Shown here: piece after piece, positions 1 to 9,492 of the stretch
How positions within the stretch are numbered: the stretch's first letter is position 1
Layout of the letters: each line of letters opens with the position of its first letter
Assembly: GCA_947457395.1 (NCBI GenBank)
Contig: CANGVA010000012.1
Coordinates: 22,767-86,766 of the forward strand
Direction of reading: 5' to 3'
DNA length: 64,000 nucleotides
Source: Bacteroidota bacterium
GTDB lineage: Bacteria > Bacteroidota > Bacteroidia > UKL13-3
Notes under the pieces: generated by a model
Databases searched by the model: none
What the model saw: the letters and a program-made list of their open reading frames with translations, nothing else
Told to the model about the DNA's origin: nothing
Translations under genes and position numbers: made by a program

Positions 1-1
1 G

Positions 2-229
2 GTAGCTTTGCCGATATTGTTATATTTCCATCAAAACCCCATAACGTTTACCGGTGAGTTGGCTAAAGTGTATGAGGGATTTGGTATGGAAGCTGTATTG
101 CCACCTGCCTTGCAACCGGAGATATTTTTATCACAGGCTTATACTGTATTTGTATTGGTACTGCTGCTATCCTTCTACCCGATTTACAAAATCATGCGTT
201 TGAAAATTATTCAGGCACTAAACTCATAA
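2..229 (+). CDS. ABC transporter permease, C-terminal fragment (cut by window edge)
   Basis: Only the last 75 or so codons are present; the frame is open to the left edge, so the start lies outside the window. The visible part has one long hydrophobic segment (around FVLVLLLSFYPIYKIM) followed by a short basic tail ending IIQALNS. This is how FtsX/MacB/LolC-type permeases end: last membrane helix, then a cytoplasmic P-x-x-x-A/L tail. It stops 3 nt before the next gene, which is a complete permease of the same type, so the two probably form the permease pair of one exporter. Family placement rests on the tail pattern and context. Confidence 0.6.
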   Translation, partial: VALPILLYFHQNPITFTGELAKVYEGFGMEAVLPPALQPEIFLSQAYTVFVLVLLLSFYPIYKIMRLKIIQALNS

Positions 230-232
230 TAT

Positions 233-1447
233 ATGCTGTTAAAAATTGCTTGGAAAAATATTTGGCGCAACAAAACCCGAAGTCTGGTTGTCATAGCATC
301 GGTAATCATTGGCTTATGGGCTGCTTTGTTCATGACCAGTTTTTCGTGGGGCTTGTATCAAGGGCATATAGATGACTCCATTGAAAATTATTTATCACAC
401 CTGCAAATTCATCACCCCTCCTACGCAGCTGAAAAATCTCCTGAGTTTAGTATACCCAACAGTACTTCTATTATTGCCAAACTAAAAAACGATAGCAGAG
501 TAAAAGCCACAACAGCGCGTGTACTATCAACAGGTATGATTACCTCTGCCACTTCCGTTTCAGGGGTGCTTATTTGTGGCGTTGAGCCGGCAGACGAATT
601 TAAGGTGAGCCGTGTTGCAGAGTATGTGGTAGAGGGTACCGCACTTCAATCAGGCAAAAAGCGCCAGTTGCTCATGGGTAGTAAGCTGGCCACTAAACTA
701 AAAGTAAAACTAAAAAGTAAGGTGGTACTTACATTTCAATCGATGAATGCAGAAATTACCGCAGGCTCATTTAGGGTAGCCGGTATTTTTAAAACACAAA
801 ATGCTGTATTTGATGAGATGACCTTATTTGTTAATCAGCCTGAATTATCAGAATTGCTTGGAACAGGTAATGCCATTCATGAAATTGCCGTACTGCTGCA
901 CAATGAAGCTGAAAGTGATTCGGTAAGTGCATCGCTTAAGCATACATTTTCGGGCATAAGCTCACAAACATGGAAAGAACTTTCACCTGAATTGCGCCTT
1001 GTCATTGAATCTTTCAATGAATACATGCTCATATTTATTGGTATTGTGTTGCTGGCTCTCATGTTTGGTATTGTAAACACCATGCTGATGGCCGTGCTGG
1101 AAAGGCAAAGAGAAATAGGCATGCTCATGGCCATTGGTATGAATAAGCTGCGCATATTTATGATGATTGTTACCGAAACCATGATGCTGGTTTGCATTGG
1201 CACTCCGTTTGGTATACTCATCACCTACCTTACGGTAGGATATTTTGGTAAAAACGGTATCGATATTTCAACCTTTTCTGAGGGGCTTGCAGCCTGGGGA
1301 TTTAGAAATAGAGTGTATACCCACCTTGATTCATCCTATTATTTACCCGTGATTATACTCACAGCTTCATGTGCCCTTGTTTCATCACTGTATCCGGCCT
1401 ACAGGGCACTAAAATTTAAACCGGCCGAAGCCATCAGAAAAATATAA
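233..1447 (+). CDS. FtsX/MacB-type ABC transporter permease
   Basis: A 404-residue inner-membrane permease of the LolC/LolE/MacB class. It has one N-terminal membrane helix (about residues 18-36), a large extracytoplasmic domain (about 40-260), then three C-terminal helices. The region VNTMLMAVLERQREIGMLMA is the conserved FtsX-domain signature, and the protein ends in the usual PAYRALKFKPAEAIRKI tail. Such permeases do not pump through a channel; they transmit ATPase movement to extract lipoproteins or drive export across the periplasm. It sits between another permease end and an ATPase gene 18 nt downstream, so it is half of a heterodimeric transporter. The substrate is unknown. Confidence 0.85.
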   Translation: MLLKIAWKNIWRNKTRSLVVIASVIIGLWAALFMTSFSWGLYQGHIDDSIENYLSHLQIHHPSYAAEKSPEFSIPNSTSIIAKLKNDSRVKATTARVLSTGMITSATSVSGVLICGVEPADEFKVSRVAEYVVEGTALQSGKKRQLLMGSKLATKLKVKLKSKVVLTFQSMNAEITAGSFRVAGIFKTQNAVFDEMTLFVNQPELSELLGTGNAIHEIAVLLHNEAESDSVSASLKHTFSGISSQTWKELSPELRLVIESFNEYMLIFIGIVLLALMFGIVNTMLMAVLERQREIGMLMAIGMNKLRIFMMIVTETMMLVCIGTPFGILITYLTVGYFGKNGIDISTFSEGLAAWGFRNRVYTHLDSSYYLPVIILTASCALVSSLYPAYRALKFKPAEAIRKI

Positions 1448-1465
1448 TACACTAAAAGCACATCT

Positions 1466-2158
1466 ATGAAAACAGTGATTGATGCACATGAAATTTCAAA
1501 GGTATACAACCCTGACACCATCCCGGTTTACGCTGTAAATGGTGTGCACCTGCATGTAGACGAAGGTGAATTTATTGCCCTAGTTGGCCCCTCCGGTTCG
1601 GGCAAAACTACCTTGCTTAATATTATTGGTGGATTAGATTACCCAAGCAGCGGTCATGTAAAAATTGGCGATGTAGATATTACCGAATTAAGCGAAAACA
1701 AACTCATTGATTTTCGCCTGCGTAACATCGGATTCGTGTTTCAGGCATTTAACCTTATACCCGTGCTTACAGCAAAAGAGAATGTAGAATTTGTGATGCT
1801 GATGCAAAAAAAGAGCAAGCACGAACGCAGTGAGCGTTCCGAAACATTACTCAAAGAAGTAGGGCTGGCAGATAAGATGAATTGCAGACCTGCAGAACTT
1901 TCAGGCGGACAGCAACAGCGGGTTGCTGTGGCAAGAGCCCTTGCATCGAAACCGCGTTTTGTGCTCGCTGATGAACCCACAGCCAATCTCGATTCTGTAT
2001 CGGCCGGCAATTTGCTGGATATGATGGCGAGACTGAATAAAGAGGAAAAAATGACGTTTATATTCTCTACACACGATCAAAGAGTAATAGATAAAGCCAG
2101 GCGTGTGATTACACTGGTTGACGGAAAAGTACATTCCGATATCAAACAAACTGAATGA
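1466..2158 (+). CDS. ABC transporter ATP-binding protein, LolD/MacB type
   Basis: A 230-residue ATPase with all motifs in order: Walker A GPSGSGKTT (about 41-49), Q-loop VFQAFN (about 91-96), signature LSGGQ (145-149), Walker B RFVLADE (164-170) and switch histidine in STHDQ (about 202). Size and the short helical subdomain fit the LolD/MacB family that pairs with FtsX-type permeases. It lies directly behind two permease genes, and its stop overlaps the next start (ATGA), so it is translationally coupled to the outer-membrane protein gene. It powers the transporter from the cytoplasmic side. Lipoprotein release, antibiotic export or lipid transport are all possible. Confidence 0.9.
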   Translation: MKTVIDAHEISKVYNPDTIPVYAVNGVHLHVDEGEFIALVGPSGSGKTTLLNIIGGLDYPSSGHVKIGDVDITELSENKLIDFRLRNIGFVFQAFNLIPVLTAKENVEFVMLMQKKSKHERSERSETLLKEVGLADKMNCRPAELSGGQQQRVAVARALASKPRFVLADEPTANLDSVSAGNLLDMMARLNKEEKMTFIFSTHDQRVIDKARRVITLVDGKVHSDIKQTE

Positions 2159-3324
2159 GGCGTTGTATGCTCATATGGCTGTGCTATTTACCCATTATGC
2201 TGCTTGCAGATGAAAAGAAAGATAGTGCGGAAACGCAACGTTTAACTGTGAGAGGATATGTAAAATATATGCAACAGGCTTTTTTTGTGAAGCAGATTGA
2301 GCAATTGCAAACATCCAATCTGATACATAACCGCATAAACATGCAATATGAAATAAACAAGCATGTGTATGTGAGAACCGACTTACGTAACCGAATTTTT
2401 TACGGTGAAATGATTAGGCAAACCCCCGGTTATGCCACTATGCTTGAAAATCCAAATGACTACACCGATATGACCCGTGTATGGTATAACAAAGACGCGG
2501 TTATTTTGCATACTGTTATTGACAGGGCATACCTTAATTACCGCACCAATAAACTAGAAGTGAGCATTGGCAGACAGCGCATCAATTGGGGCATCAATAC
2601 CGTGTGGACACCCAACGATATCTTTAATACCTACAACTTTTTTGATTTTGACTATGAAGAAAGACCGGGCAGCGATGGTATCAGGATTCAATATACACCC
2701 GGTGGATTTTCTGCGGTGGAGGTGGCTTACAAAGCAGGCAGAAATAAAGAAGAACACATGGCTGCCATGTTGTACAGAATGAATAAATGGAATTATGATT
2801 TTCAATTGCTGGGAGGGCTGCTAAATACCGATGCAGTTGTAGGTGCCGGCTGGGCAGGTAATATCCGCAATGCAGGATTTAAAGGAGAAACAACCCTACT
2901 AAAGCCGGTAATGAATACAGAAAATTATCGCACATGGGATATTCTTTCTACCCTTTCTGCCGATTATGTATTTAAAAACGGATGGTATGGAAGTGTGGCA
3001 TTTTTATACAATAGTGCCGGTGCTAACCGCTTAAACAGTATTGAAGGTTTTTATACCACACGCCTAACCCTACGTAACCTTATGCCATTTACCTATTCCT
3101 GGTGCTTGCTGGTAAATAAATCGTTTACTCCCGTGTTTGGTGCAAATGCTGCCGCTATTTATTCAGCTACATCCAACGCATTTATTGCCGTACCCTCACT
3201 CACCTACTCAATAGCTGATAATTGGGATTTACTTTTGACGGGACAATTATTTTTTGCCGAACAAAATCGCCAATACACCACATTAGGTAATTCACTTTTT
3301 TTAAGGGTAAAGGCGGCTTTTTAA
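2155..3324 (+). CDS. Outer-membrane beta-barrel protein in ABC exporter operon
   Basis: A 389-residue protein with an N-terminal signal (MRRCMLIWLCYLPIMLLA) and then alternating aromatic/polar strands typical of an outer-membrane barrel. The stretch SIGRQRINWGINTVWTPNDI resembles porin-like barrels (DUF1302 style), where R-x-x-x-x-WG and D-x-F-N patterns recur. It overlaps the upstream ATPase gene by 4 nt, so it is the fourth gene of the operon. The likely role is the outer-membrane partner or cargo acceptor of the LolCDE-like exporter, but this is inferred from position. Specific family not identified. Confidence 0.65.
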   Translation: MRRCMLIWLCYLPIMLLADEKKDSAETQRLTVRGYVKYMQQAFFVKQIEQLQTSNLIHNRINMQYEINKHVYVRTDLRNRIFYGEMIRQTPGYATMLENPNDYTDMTRVWYNKDAVILHTVIDRAYLNYRTNKLEVSIGRQRINWGINTVWTPNDIFNTYNFFDFDYEERPGSDGIRIQYTPGGFSAVEVAYKAGRNKEEHMAAMLYRMNKWNYDFQLLGGLLNTDAVVGAGWAGNIRNAGFKGETTLLKPVMNTENYRTWDILSTLSADYVFKNGWYGSVAFLYNSAGANRLNSIEGFYTTRLTLRNLMPFTYSWCLLVNKSFTPVFGANAAAIYSATSNAFIAVPSLTYSIADNWDLLLTGQLFFAEQNRQYTTLGNSLFLRVKAAF

Positions 3325-3515
3325 CACTAAAGATAAATGTATCCTAGCACAATGAAGCGCGCCTGCAGTCATAACCAAACAAAGCTTATCAAAAAAACAT
3401 GGATGCTTTGTTCGTTGTTGACGGAATGGAATAAATATTATGCATAAATTGGGAAAACTATATTTAACCGTATGCTTTATCCGGGGCTGCATTTCTTTGC
3501 ATATATTTACATCTG

Positions 3516-6008
3516 TTGAGTGAAAGTAAAATTACATATGGCATAACTGATGCCCATGCTGCCGAGCTATTAAAACAATACGGGTACAATGAGCTGCCTG
3601 CTTCAAAGCCTAAGACTGTTGGTCACATTGCAGGTGAGGTGATGAAAGAACCGATGTTTACCTTGCTGCTTGCATGCAGTACCCTATATATGCTACTTGG
3701 CGATTATAATGAAGGAATCATTATATTCTGTTCAGTATTTGTTATTATACTCATTACATTTTTTCAGCACCGTAAAACCGAGAAATCATTAGAAGCCCTG
3801 CGTCAGCTCTCTTCTCCTAGAGCGCTAGTTATAAGAAATGGACAGGAAATACGTATTGCCGGCCGGGATGCGGTTCCAGGTGATGTGATGAAACTGCATG
3901 AGGGAGATCGGGTACCTGCCGATGCAACCTTACTAGACAGCAACAATCTGAGTATTGATGAATCGCTGCTTACCGGTGAGTTTATTCCGGTAAATAAAAG
4001 CCATGAAAACTCATTGGTAAATATTATATACAGCGGCACCCTTGTGGTAGCGGGCAGCGGCTTGGCAGTGGTAACACATACAGGTACTCAAACACAATTT
4101 GGTAAAATTGGCACATCGCTTGAAAGTATTGAAAAATCATCTACCCAGCTGCAGAATGAAATGAAGAAATTAATTCGACATTTATTTTTGGCAAGTTTAG
4201 GGATTAGCATTGTAGTTGTAGTATCTTTCTATTTTACGCGCGGAAATTTCCTTGAATCATTGCTCAATGGATTAGCCTCGTCTATGGCTTTAATGCCAGA
4301 AGAGTTTCCGGTTGTACTAACCATTTTTCTTGCGTTGGGTGCGTGGCGCCTGTCTAAAAGCAATATTTTAACCAGAAACCCTTCAGCCATTGAAACATTA
4401 GGATCTGCTACTGTGCTGTGCAGTGATAAAACAGGAACCATCACACAAAACAAAATGGAAGTTGCCGCACTGTATGCCAACCATTCAATTTATGCGAAAG
4501 ACCATTTTAGCAATTTAAATACAGAAACAAACGAACTTATCAGATGCCTGTTTCATGCATCGGCAACGCAAACCATAGACGCTATGGAAAAAGCCATTAA
4601 AAAGCTGGGGGACTCCATAAACACAGAAACCTGCGAATTAATAAAGGAGTTTCCGCTTAGCAAAGATTTATTGGCTATGACGCGCCTTGTTAGCAGCGAT
4701 GATAAAAAAATACTGACTGCCTATGCCAAGGGAGCACCGGAAGTAATTTTCAGTTTATGTAAACTGGCTGATGAAGTGATACAAACGTACATGAAGGTAG
4801 TGCATGAATTTGCACAGAAAGGCTATCGTGTAATAGCTGCTGCGCAATGCAGTATACAAGATGATTTCATGCCTCAACATCAAACCGATATCCCTTTTGT
4901 ATTTACAGGTCTTGTTGGTTTTGAAGATCCTGTGCGACCGGAAGTCCCTCAGGCTATAAGGGAATGCTATGCTGCCGGAATAAAAGTTATTATGATAACC
5001 GGTGACTATCCGGCTACTGCCAAAGCCATTGCGGGTGAAATTGGTATACAAAACCATGAGGAAATTATAACGGGTACCGAACTCAAGCAAATGAGTATGG
5101 AGGAACTTGCCAGCCGCATTAAGCTAACAAATGTTTTTGCGCGTATTGTGCCTGAGCAAAAATTACAAATCATTCGTGCATTAAAAGCCAATGGCGAAGT
5201 AGTAGCCATGACCGGAGATGGTGTAAATGATGCACCTGCGCTTAAAGCAGCTGATATTGGTGTGGCTATGGGACTTAAGGGCACCGATGTAGCACGCGAA
5301 GCCTCATCACTTGTGTTGCTGGACGATAATTTTGCATCTATTGTACATGCCATTAGAACAGGCCGTAAAATTTATGATAACCTACAAAAAGCAATGTCCT
5401 ATATCATGGCTATACATATTCCCATAATTGGATTAGTATTGCTGCCTGCATTTTTTCCTGCATTGCCTATTTTACTCATGCCCCTTCACATTGTTTTCAT
5501 GGAGCTGATAATTGATCCGGTCTGCTCTGTTGCATTTGAATCAGAACAGGAAGAAAAAGCCGTGATGAGCAGACCACCACGAAAATCTGATGAGCGTTTT
5601 TTCGGCTGGAATAAAATTGTGTACAGCCTGTTTCAGGGCTTAATTTTACTTGCTATTGTGCTGAGTGTATACTTTTTATCCCTCAATGAAGGACATAACC
5701 CCGAAGAAGTAAGAGCTATTGCTTTCTCAGCACTCATTACCGGAAATATATTCCTGATTCTAACTACCCTTTCAAAAACCAGAAGTTTTCTTTCTGTGAT
5801 TACAGAAAAGAACAAAGCCTTAATCATGATTACAACCGCTGCTATGATTATGCTGCTATGCACAATCACTGTGCCTGCCCTTCAAAAATTATTCAGCTTA
5901 GAGTTTCCCGGTTTCAGTCACTTCATTATTTCCATTTTAGGAGCATCTGCCATGCTCATAATATTAGAAATGATAAAAAAAGTTAATACCAATAAACAAT
6001 CTGCTTGA
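3516..6008 (+). CDS. Cation-transporting P-type ATPase (P2 type)
   Basis: An 830-residue pump with the full P2-ATPase layout: N-terminal cation ATPase domain, helices M1-M2, actuator loop with LLTGEF (152-156), M4 motif PEEFP (261-265), phosphorylation site DKTGT (304-308), nucleotide-binding domain with KGAPEV, hinge TGDGVNDAP, and six C-terminal helices. Known relatives move Ca2+ or other cations using ATP. The M4 motif is PEEFP rather than the PEGLP of well-studied Ca2+ pumps, and the actuator reads TGEF rather than TGES, so the transported ion should not be assumed. The start is TTG: no in-frame ATG occurs before the conserved N-terminal domain. It stands alone, with 191 nt before it. Confidence 0.88.
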   Translation: MSESKITYGITDAHAAELLKQYGYNELPASKPKTVGHIAGEVMKEPMFTLLLACSTLYMLLGDYNEGIIIFCSVFVIILITFFQHRKTEKSLEALRQLSSPRALVIRNGQEIRIAGRDAVPGDVMKLHEGDRVPADATLLDSNNLSIDESLLTGEFIPVNKSHENSLVNIIYSGTLVVAGSGLAVVTHTGTQTQFGKIGTSLESIEKSSTQLQNEMKKLIRHLFLASLGISIVVVVSFYFTRGNFLESLLNGLASSMALMPEEFPVVLTIFLALGAWRLSKSNILTRNPSAIETLGSATVLCSDKTGTITQNKMEVAALYANHSIYAKDHFSNLNTETNELIRCLFHASATQTIDAMEKAIKKLGDSINTETCELIKEFPLSKDLLAMTRLVSSDDKKILTAYAKGAPEVIFSLCKLADEVIQTYMKVVHEFAQKGYRVIAAAQCSIQDDFMPQHQTDIPFVFTGLVGFEDPVRPEVPQAIRECYAAGIKVIMITGDYPATAKAIAGEIGIQNHEEIITGTELKQMSMEELASRIKLTNVFARIVPEQKLQIIRALKANGEVVAMTGDGVNDAPALKAADIGVAMGLKGTDVAREASSLVLLDDNFASIVHAIRTGRKIYDNLQKAMSYIMAIHIPIIGLVLLPAFFPALPILLMPLHIVFMELIIDPVCSVAFESEQEEKAVMSRPPRKSDERFFGWNKIVYSLFQGLILLAIVLSVYFLSLNEGHNPEEVRAIAFSALITGNIFLILTTLSKTRSFLSVITEKNKALIMITTAAMIMLLCTITVPALQKLFSLEFPGFSHFIISILGASAMLIILEMIKKVNTNKQSA

Positions 6009-6057
6009 ACAAAATGCAGTTGATGGTTCTGTAGATTTATTGCAACAACGAATCATA

Positions 6058-6438
6058 TCAGATCACATCAAAAGGATAGAAAGCATCTTCAAAATGCTCA
6101 ATTTCAAATTTATCTCCTTTAACTACCGCTACTATATCAAAACGGGTTGACCCCCTGTAATCTATTTCCTCCAAATAATTCTCGGCAGTGATGCGAATAT
6201 TTTTTTGTTTAGCTTTACTTACAGCCCTTTCAGGATAAGCCATATCATCTGAAGCACGTGTTTTAACTTCCACAAAGACAATTTCATCTTTAAATCGGCA
6301 AATAATATCAATCTCAGTTTTTTGGTAACGATAGTTACGCTCTAAAATGGCATAACCCTTTCTCTGCAGATAACCGGCTGCAATATCTTCACCCAACATA
6401 CCAAATTGCTGATTTTGCTTCCCTTTACCTGGTTTCAT
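6058..6438 (-). CDS. YraN family (UPF0102) endonuclease-like protein
   Basis: A 126-residue protein of the YraN family, which has a restriction-endonuclease fold resembling Holliday-junction resolvases. The pattern visible is E-D-I-A-A-x-Y-L near residue 18, the NYRYQKTEIDII segment carrying the acidic site, and IVFVEVKTR with the E-x-K catalytic pair. The biochemical role of the family is unsettled; DNA processing is usually assumed. It is convergent with the upstream pump gene and sits 120 nt downstream of ispE on the same strand. Confidence 0.88.
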   Translation of the reverse strand: MKPGKGKQNQQFGMLGEDIAAGYLQRKGYAILERNYRYQKTEIDIICRFKDEIVFVEVKTRASDDMAYPERAVSKAKQKNIRITAENYLEEIDYRGSTRFDIVAVVKGDKFEIEHFEDAFYPFDVI

Positions 6439-6558
6439 AAAATAGATTTAATGGAGAACAAAGGTAAATTATACTTATAAATCATCGTCAAACAACTGAA
6501 GCGAAGGACTATATTGGCGCAAACCACATTTAACATATGGAGGAAGTAAATAATAAAC

Positions 6559-7398
6559 CTATTGCTCCTGATAACCTTCATAAACAATCAGTTCCTTTAA
6601 GTCAGTTGGCAAATCAGGCTTTTCCCTGAACAAACCAAACAAACTGGATCCGCTTCCGCTCATTAAAGCAAATACAGCACCTGAATCATATAAAAGTTGC
6701 TTCATATTTGTAAGTTGAGGATGATTCTTGAATACCGATGGTTCAAAATCATTAAAAACTAGATCTTTCCATTGCTCTACCGGTAGTTGAAGAAAATGCT
6801 TTAGACATTTATCCTGATCAAGAAATTCTCTGCGCTGCACGTGTTGATATGCAATTGCTGTGTTGGAATGTAACTTCGGATAAATAAGAACCAGATACCA
6901 ACCTTTCAGGGAAATTGCATAGGGTTCCAATTCATGTCCTTTACCATAAAGATATGCCGGTGCATTATCCAAAAAAAACGCACAATCGCTTCCCAGTTTA
7001 GCTGCATACTTCTTTAAGTCCAGTGAGCTGATTCGAAGAGCATATATCTGATTTAGTAAATTGAGCATGAACGCTGCATCCGCAGAACCACCTCCCAGGC
7101 CTGCACCCATAGGTATTTTTTTATATAAACAGATATCAGTTGATGGTAGATCATAATCGGCCTTTAATAATTGAAAAGCCTTTATAATCAGGTTTTCGCT
7201 GTCGGCCCCGTTCACCGGCAAACCTGCTGACATGAAACGATAGTCAGGTGTATCAGCATCTGCGTGCAGTGGTATAGCCTCCAGCATATCACATAAGGGC
7301 ACAGGATAAAAAACGGATTCAATATTATGAAAGCCGTCTGCCCGCTTGTTGATAACGTGCAAACCAAGATTTATTTTGGCATTCGGGAAACAAATCAT
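6559..7398 (-). CDS. ispE: 4-diphosphocytidyl-2-C-methyl-D-erythritol kinase
   Basis: A 279-residue GHMP-family kinase of the non-mevalonate (MEP) isoprenoid pathway; it phosphorylates the 2-hydroxyl of CDP-methylerythritol in the cytoplasm. Visible motifs are PNAKINLGL at the N-terminus, the GHMP ATP loop PMGAGLGGGSADAAFML (about 97-113) and SGSGSSLFGLF near the C-terminus. I start at the ATG at 7398 (MICFPNAKINLGL); a longer reading to 7431 adds 11 residues that do not belong to the family. The next gene is divergent, with 43 nt between start codons. Confidence 0.95.
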   Translation of the reverse strand: MICFPNAKINLGLHVINKRADGFHNIESVFYPVPLCDMLEAIPLHADADTPDYRFMSAGLPVNGADSENLIIKAFQLLKADYDLPSTDICLYKKIPMGAGLGGGSADAAFMLNLLNQIYALRISSLDLKKYAAKLGSDCAFFLDNAPAYLYGKGHELEPYAISLKGWYLVLIYPKLHSNTAIAYQHVQRREFLDQDKCLKHFLQLPVEQWKDLVFNDFEPSVFKNHPQLTNMKQLLYDSGAVFALMSGSGSSLFGLFREKPDLPTDLKELIVYEGYQEQ

Positions 7399-7405
7399 TT
7401 TCAAA

Positions 7406-7413
7406 TACCTTTG
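7406..7413 (+). promoter_or_regulatory. Putative -7 box (TACCTTTG) of the metallophosphoesterase gene
   Basis: TACCTTTG matches the Bacteroidota -7 consensus TAnnTTTG and lies 28 nt before the ATG at 7442, in the short gap between ispE and the divergent gene. No good -33 TTTG is seen 18-20 nt upstream, so this is a partial match. Confidence 0.4.
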
Positions 7414-7441
7414 TTGCGCAAAATGCAACAAAAAAACAGAA

Positions 7442-8692
7442 ATGCTTCAATTTAAAATCATACTTGTTTTATCTGTCTTAAGTTTTATAACGCTTATTGA
7501 CCTTTATACCTGGCAAGCGGTAAAAACTATTGTTAAACATAAAAACATTAACAATGCTAAGCGCATACATTTCGGCATTACTATCGGAATCAGTTTTTTA
7601 TTCATTTCCAGCTACCTTTTTCTTGGTCTTGAAACCAATGTATATTACCGCAGCTATGTAGCATCATTTATTTTTATAATATATCTCTCTAAATTTTTTG
7701 TTTGTATTTTTCTCTTAACGGATGATTTGCGAAGAGGAATACTATGGCTTTGGAAAAAGATTAATCCTCCTCCACCGGCACCTGTGACACAAAAGAAAGG
7801 AATTACGCGTGCAGAATTCTTATCTAAAGCGGGTGCCATAACCGGTGCGGTTCCATTCTTTATATTAAGCAAAGGTATATTTAAAGGAGCCTATGATTAC
7901 CAGATTCACAAAGTGCCATTGTATTTAAAAAATTTGCCTGCCGGTTTTGAGGGGCTAACGGTTGGGCAACTATCCGATATCCATACAGGCAGTTTGTTTG
8001 ATAAAGATTCCGTACATAAAGGCATTCAAATGCTATTGTCTCAAAAACCCGATCTTATTTTTTTTACAGGAGATTTTGTAAATAACAAAACAGATGAAGC
8101 ATACCACCTGATGGATCACTTTGCAGAAGTTCAAGCCCCGATGGGAGTATTCAGCATATTTGGAAACCATGATTACGGTGATTACCTGCAGTGGGCAAGC
8201 CCAGAAGCAAAAGCAAAAAATCTGGCTGATTTGGTAACCGTGCATAAGGACATGGGTTGGCACCTCATGCGCAATGAACATGTTTTGCTTGATAGGGGAG
8301 GTAATAAAATTGCCTTGCTAGGTGTAGAAAACTGGGGCGATAAAGGGCGTTTCCAAAAATTTGGAGATATAGAAAAGGCCCAAAAAGGCATCAGCGATGT
8401 ACCTGTTAAGCTACTTCTCTCCCACGATCCTTCACATTTTGACTCCATTGTATCGAAGCAGCATCAGGATATTGCCGCTACTTTCAGCGGACATACACAC
8501 GGATTTCAGTTTGGTATTGAAGCCATGGGAATTAAATGGAGCCCGTCACAATGGATTTATCCGCATTGGGCAGGGCTTTACCGGGATGGCAATCAGCAAT
8601 TGTATGTTAACCGTGGTTTCGGATTTTTAGGTTATCCGGGCAGGGTTGGTATTTTGCCTGAAATAACCATCTTTGAATTAAGAAGAGCTTAG
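7442..8692 (+). CDS. Membrane-anchored calcineurin-like metallophosphoesterase
   Basis: A 416-residue protein with about four hydrophobic N-terminal segments and then a calcineurin-type phosphoesterase domain. Metal-binding motifs are all present: GQLSDIHTG (D-x-H), FFTGDFVNN (GD), FGNHDYG (GNHD), LLSHDP and SGHTHGFQFG (GHTH). Relatives include YkuE/YaeI enzymes that act on lipid-linked or nucleotide phosphates, for example UDP-diacylglucosamine; the substrate here cannot be told from sequence. I start at 7442 because the reading further upstream overlaps ispE and the promoter box. Confidence 0.88.
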   Translation: MLQFKIILVLSVLSFITLIDLYTWQAVKTIVKHKNINNAKRIHFGITIGISFLFISSYLFLGLETNVYYRSYVASFIFIIYLSKFFVCIFLLTDDLRRGILWLWKKINPPPPAPVTQKKGITRAEFLSKAGAITGAVPFFILSKGIFKGAYDYQIHKVPLYLKNLPAGFEGLTVGQLSDIHTGSLFDKDSVHKGIQMLLSQKPDLIFFTGDFVNNKTDEAYHLMDHFAEVQAPMGVFSIFGNHDYGDYLQWASPEAKAKNLADLVTVHKDMGWHLMRNEHVLLDRGGNKIALLGVENWGDKGRFQKFGDIEKAQKGISDVPVKLLLSHDPSHFDSIVSKQHQDIAATFSGHTHGFQFGIEAMGIKWSPSQWIYPHWAGLYRDGNQQLYVNRGFGFLGYPGRVGILPEITIFELRRA

Positions 8693-8765
8693 TTATACAC
8701 TTTATCTTGTGTGGTAGGTAACAAATTTTTTATTGTTACTGTCGTTCATTAAAATTGCATGAGAA

Positions 8766-9488
8766 ATGGCAAAAAAGAGCAGTAGCAAACCCAAACAATT
8801 CATGCTAACTTTTTTAGCATTTGTAAAAAATCTGCTCTTGTTGAGTGGCCAGGTGTTTATACTAATCATTATTTTGTATCGCGTAATTCCGCCACCGGTT
8901 ACTCCCCTTCATCTAGTAAGGGTTTATGAACAAATAAGAGATGGTAAAGATATTAAACTAACCAAAAGCTGGAAAAGCATTGATTATATTTCAGACAAAT
9001 TTTGCCTGGCTGTTATTACTGCAGAAGATGCAAAATTTATACAGCATTACGGATTTGATTTTGAACAAATACAAAACTCAATTGAGCGGGGATTTAAAAC
9101 TGGTAAAAAAATGCGAGGCGCGAGTACCATTTCACAGCAAACTGCAAAAAATTTGTTTTTCACACCTAAACGAAGCTGGATTAGAAAGGTTCCTGAAATA
9201 TTTATTACATTAACACTGGAACTATTCTGGACCAAAAAGCGGATATTGGAAATTTACCTCAATATCATAGAGATGGGAGATGGAATTTACGGAGCTGAAG
9301 CTGCCGCGCAGCAATACTTTAAAAAATCAAGTGCTGATCTTAGCTCAAGAGAAAGTGCATTGATTGCCGCTTGTCTGCCCAACCCACGCAGATGGAAAGC
9401 CAACAAACCATCAAATTATATAGACAGGAAGGCACGAGGGATACAGCGGTTCATGCATCATATTGGAGAACTACCCTGGAGGGAATAA
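8766..9488 (+). CDS. mtgA: Monofunctional peptidoglycan glycosyltransferase
   Basis: A 240-residue GT51 enzyme with one N-terminal membrane anchor (about residues 12-38), which polymerises lipid II into glycan strands at the outer face of the inner membrane. Motifs in order: TAEDAKFIQHYGFD with the catalytic glutamate, GASTISQQTAKNLF, and KKRILEIYLNIIEMGDGIYG. There is no transpeptidase domain, so it is the monofunctional form, and its length matches MtgA. It is tail-to-tail with the thioesterase gene, only 4 nt apart. Confidence 0.95.
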   Translation: MAKKSSSKPKQFMLTFLAFVKNLLLLSGQVFILIIILYRVIPPPVTPLHLVRVYEQIRDGKDIKLTKSWKSIDYISDKFCLAVITAEDAKFIQHYGFDFEQIQNSIERGFKTGKKMRGASTISQQTAKNLFFTPKRSWIRKVPEIFITLTLELFWTKKRILEIYLNIIEMGDGIYGAEAAAQQYFKKSSADLSSRESALIAACLPNPRRWKANKPSNYIDRKARGIQRFMHHIGELPWRE

Positions 9489-9492
9489 TCGG

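Noticed and set aside
7346..7441. N-terminal extension of the metallophosphoesterase
   Set aside because: The extra 32 residues overlap ispE and the promoter box and are not part of the family.
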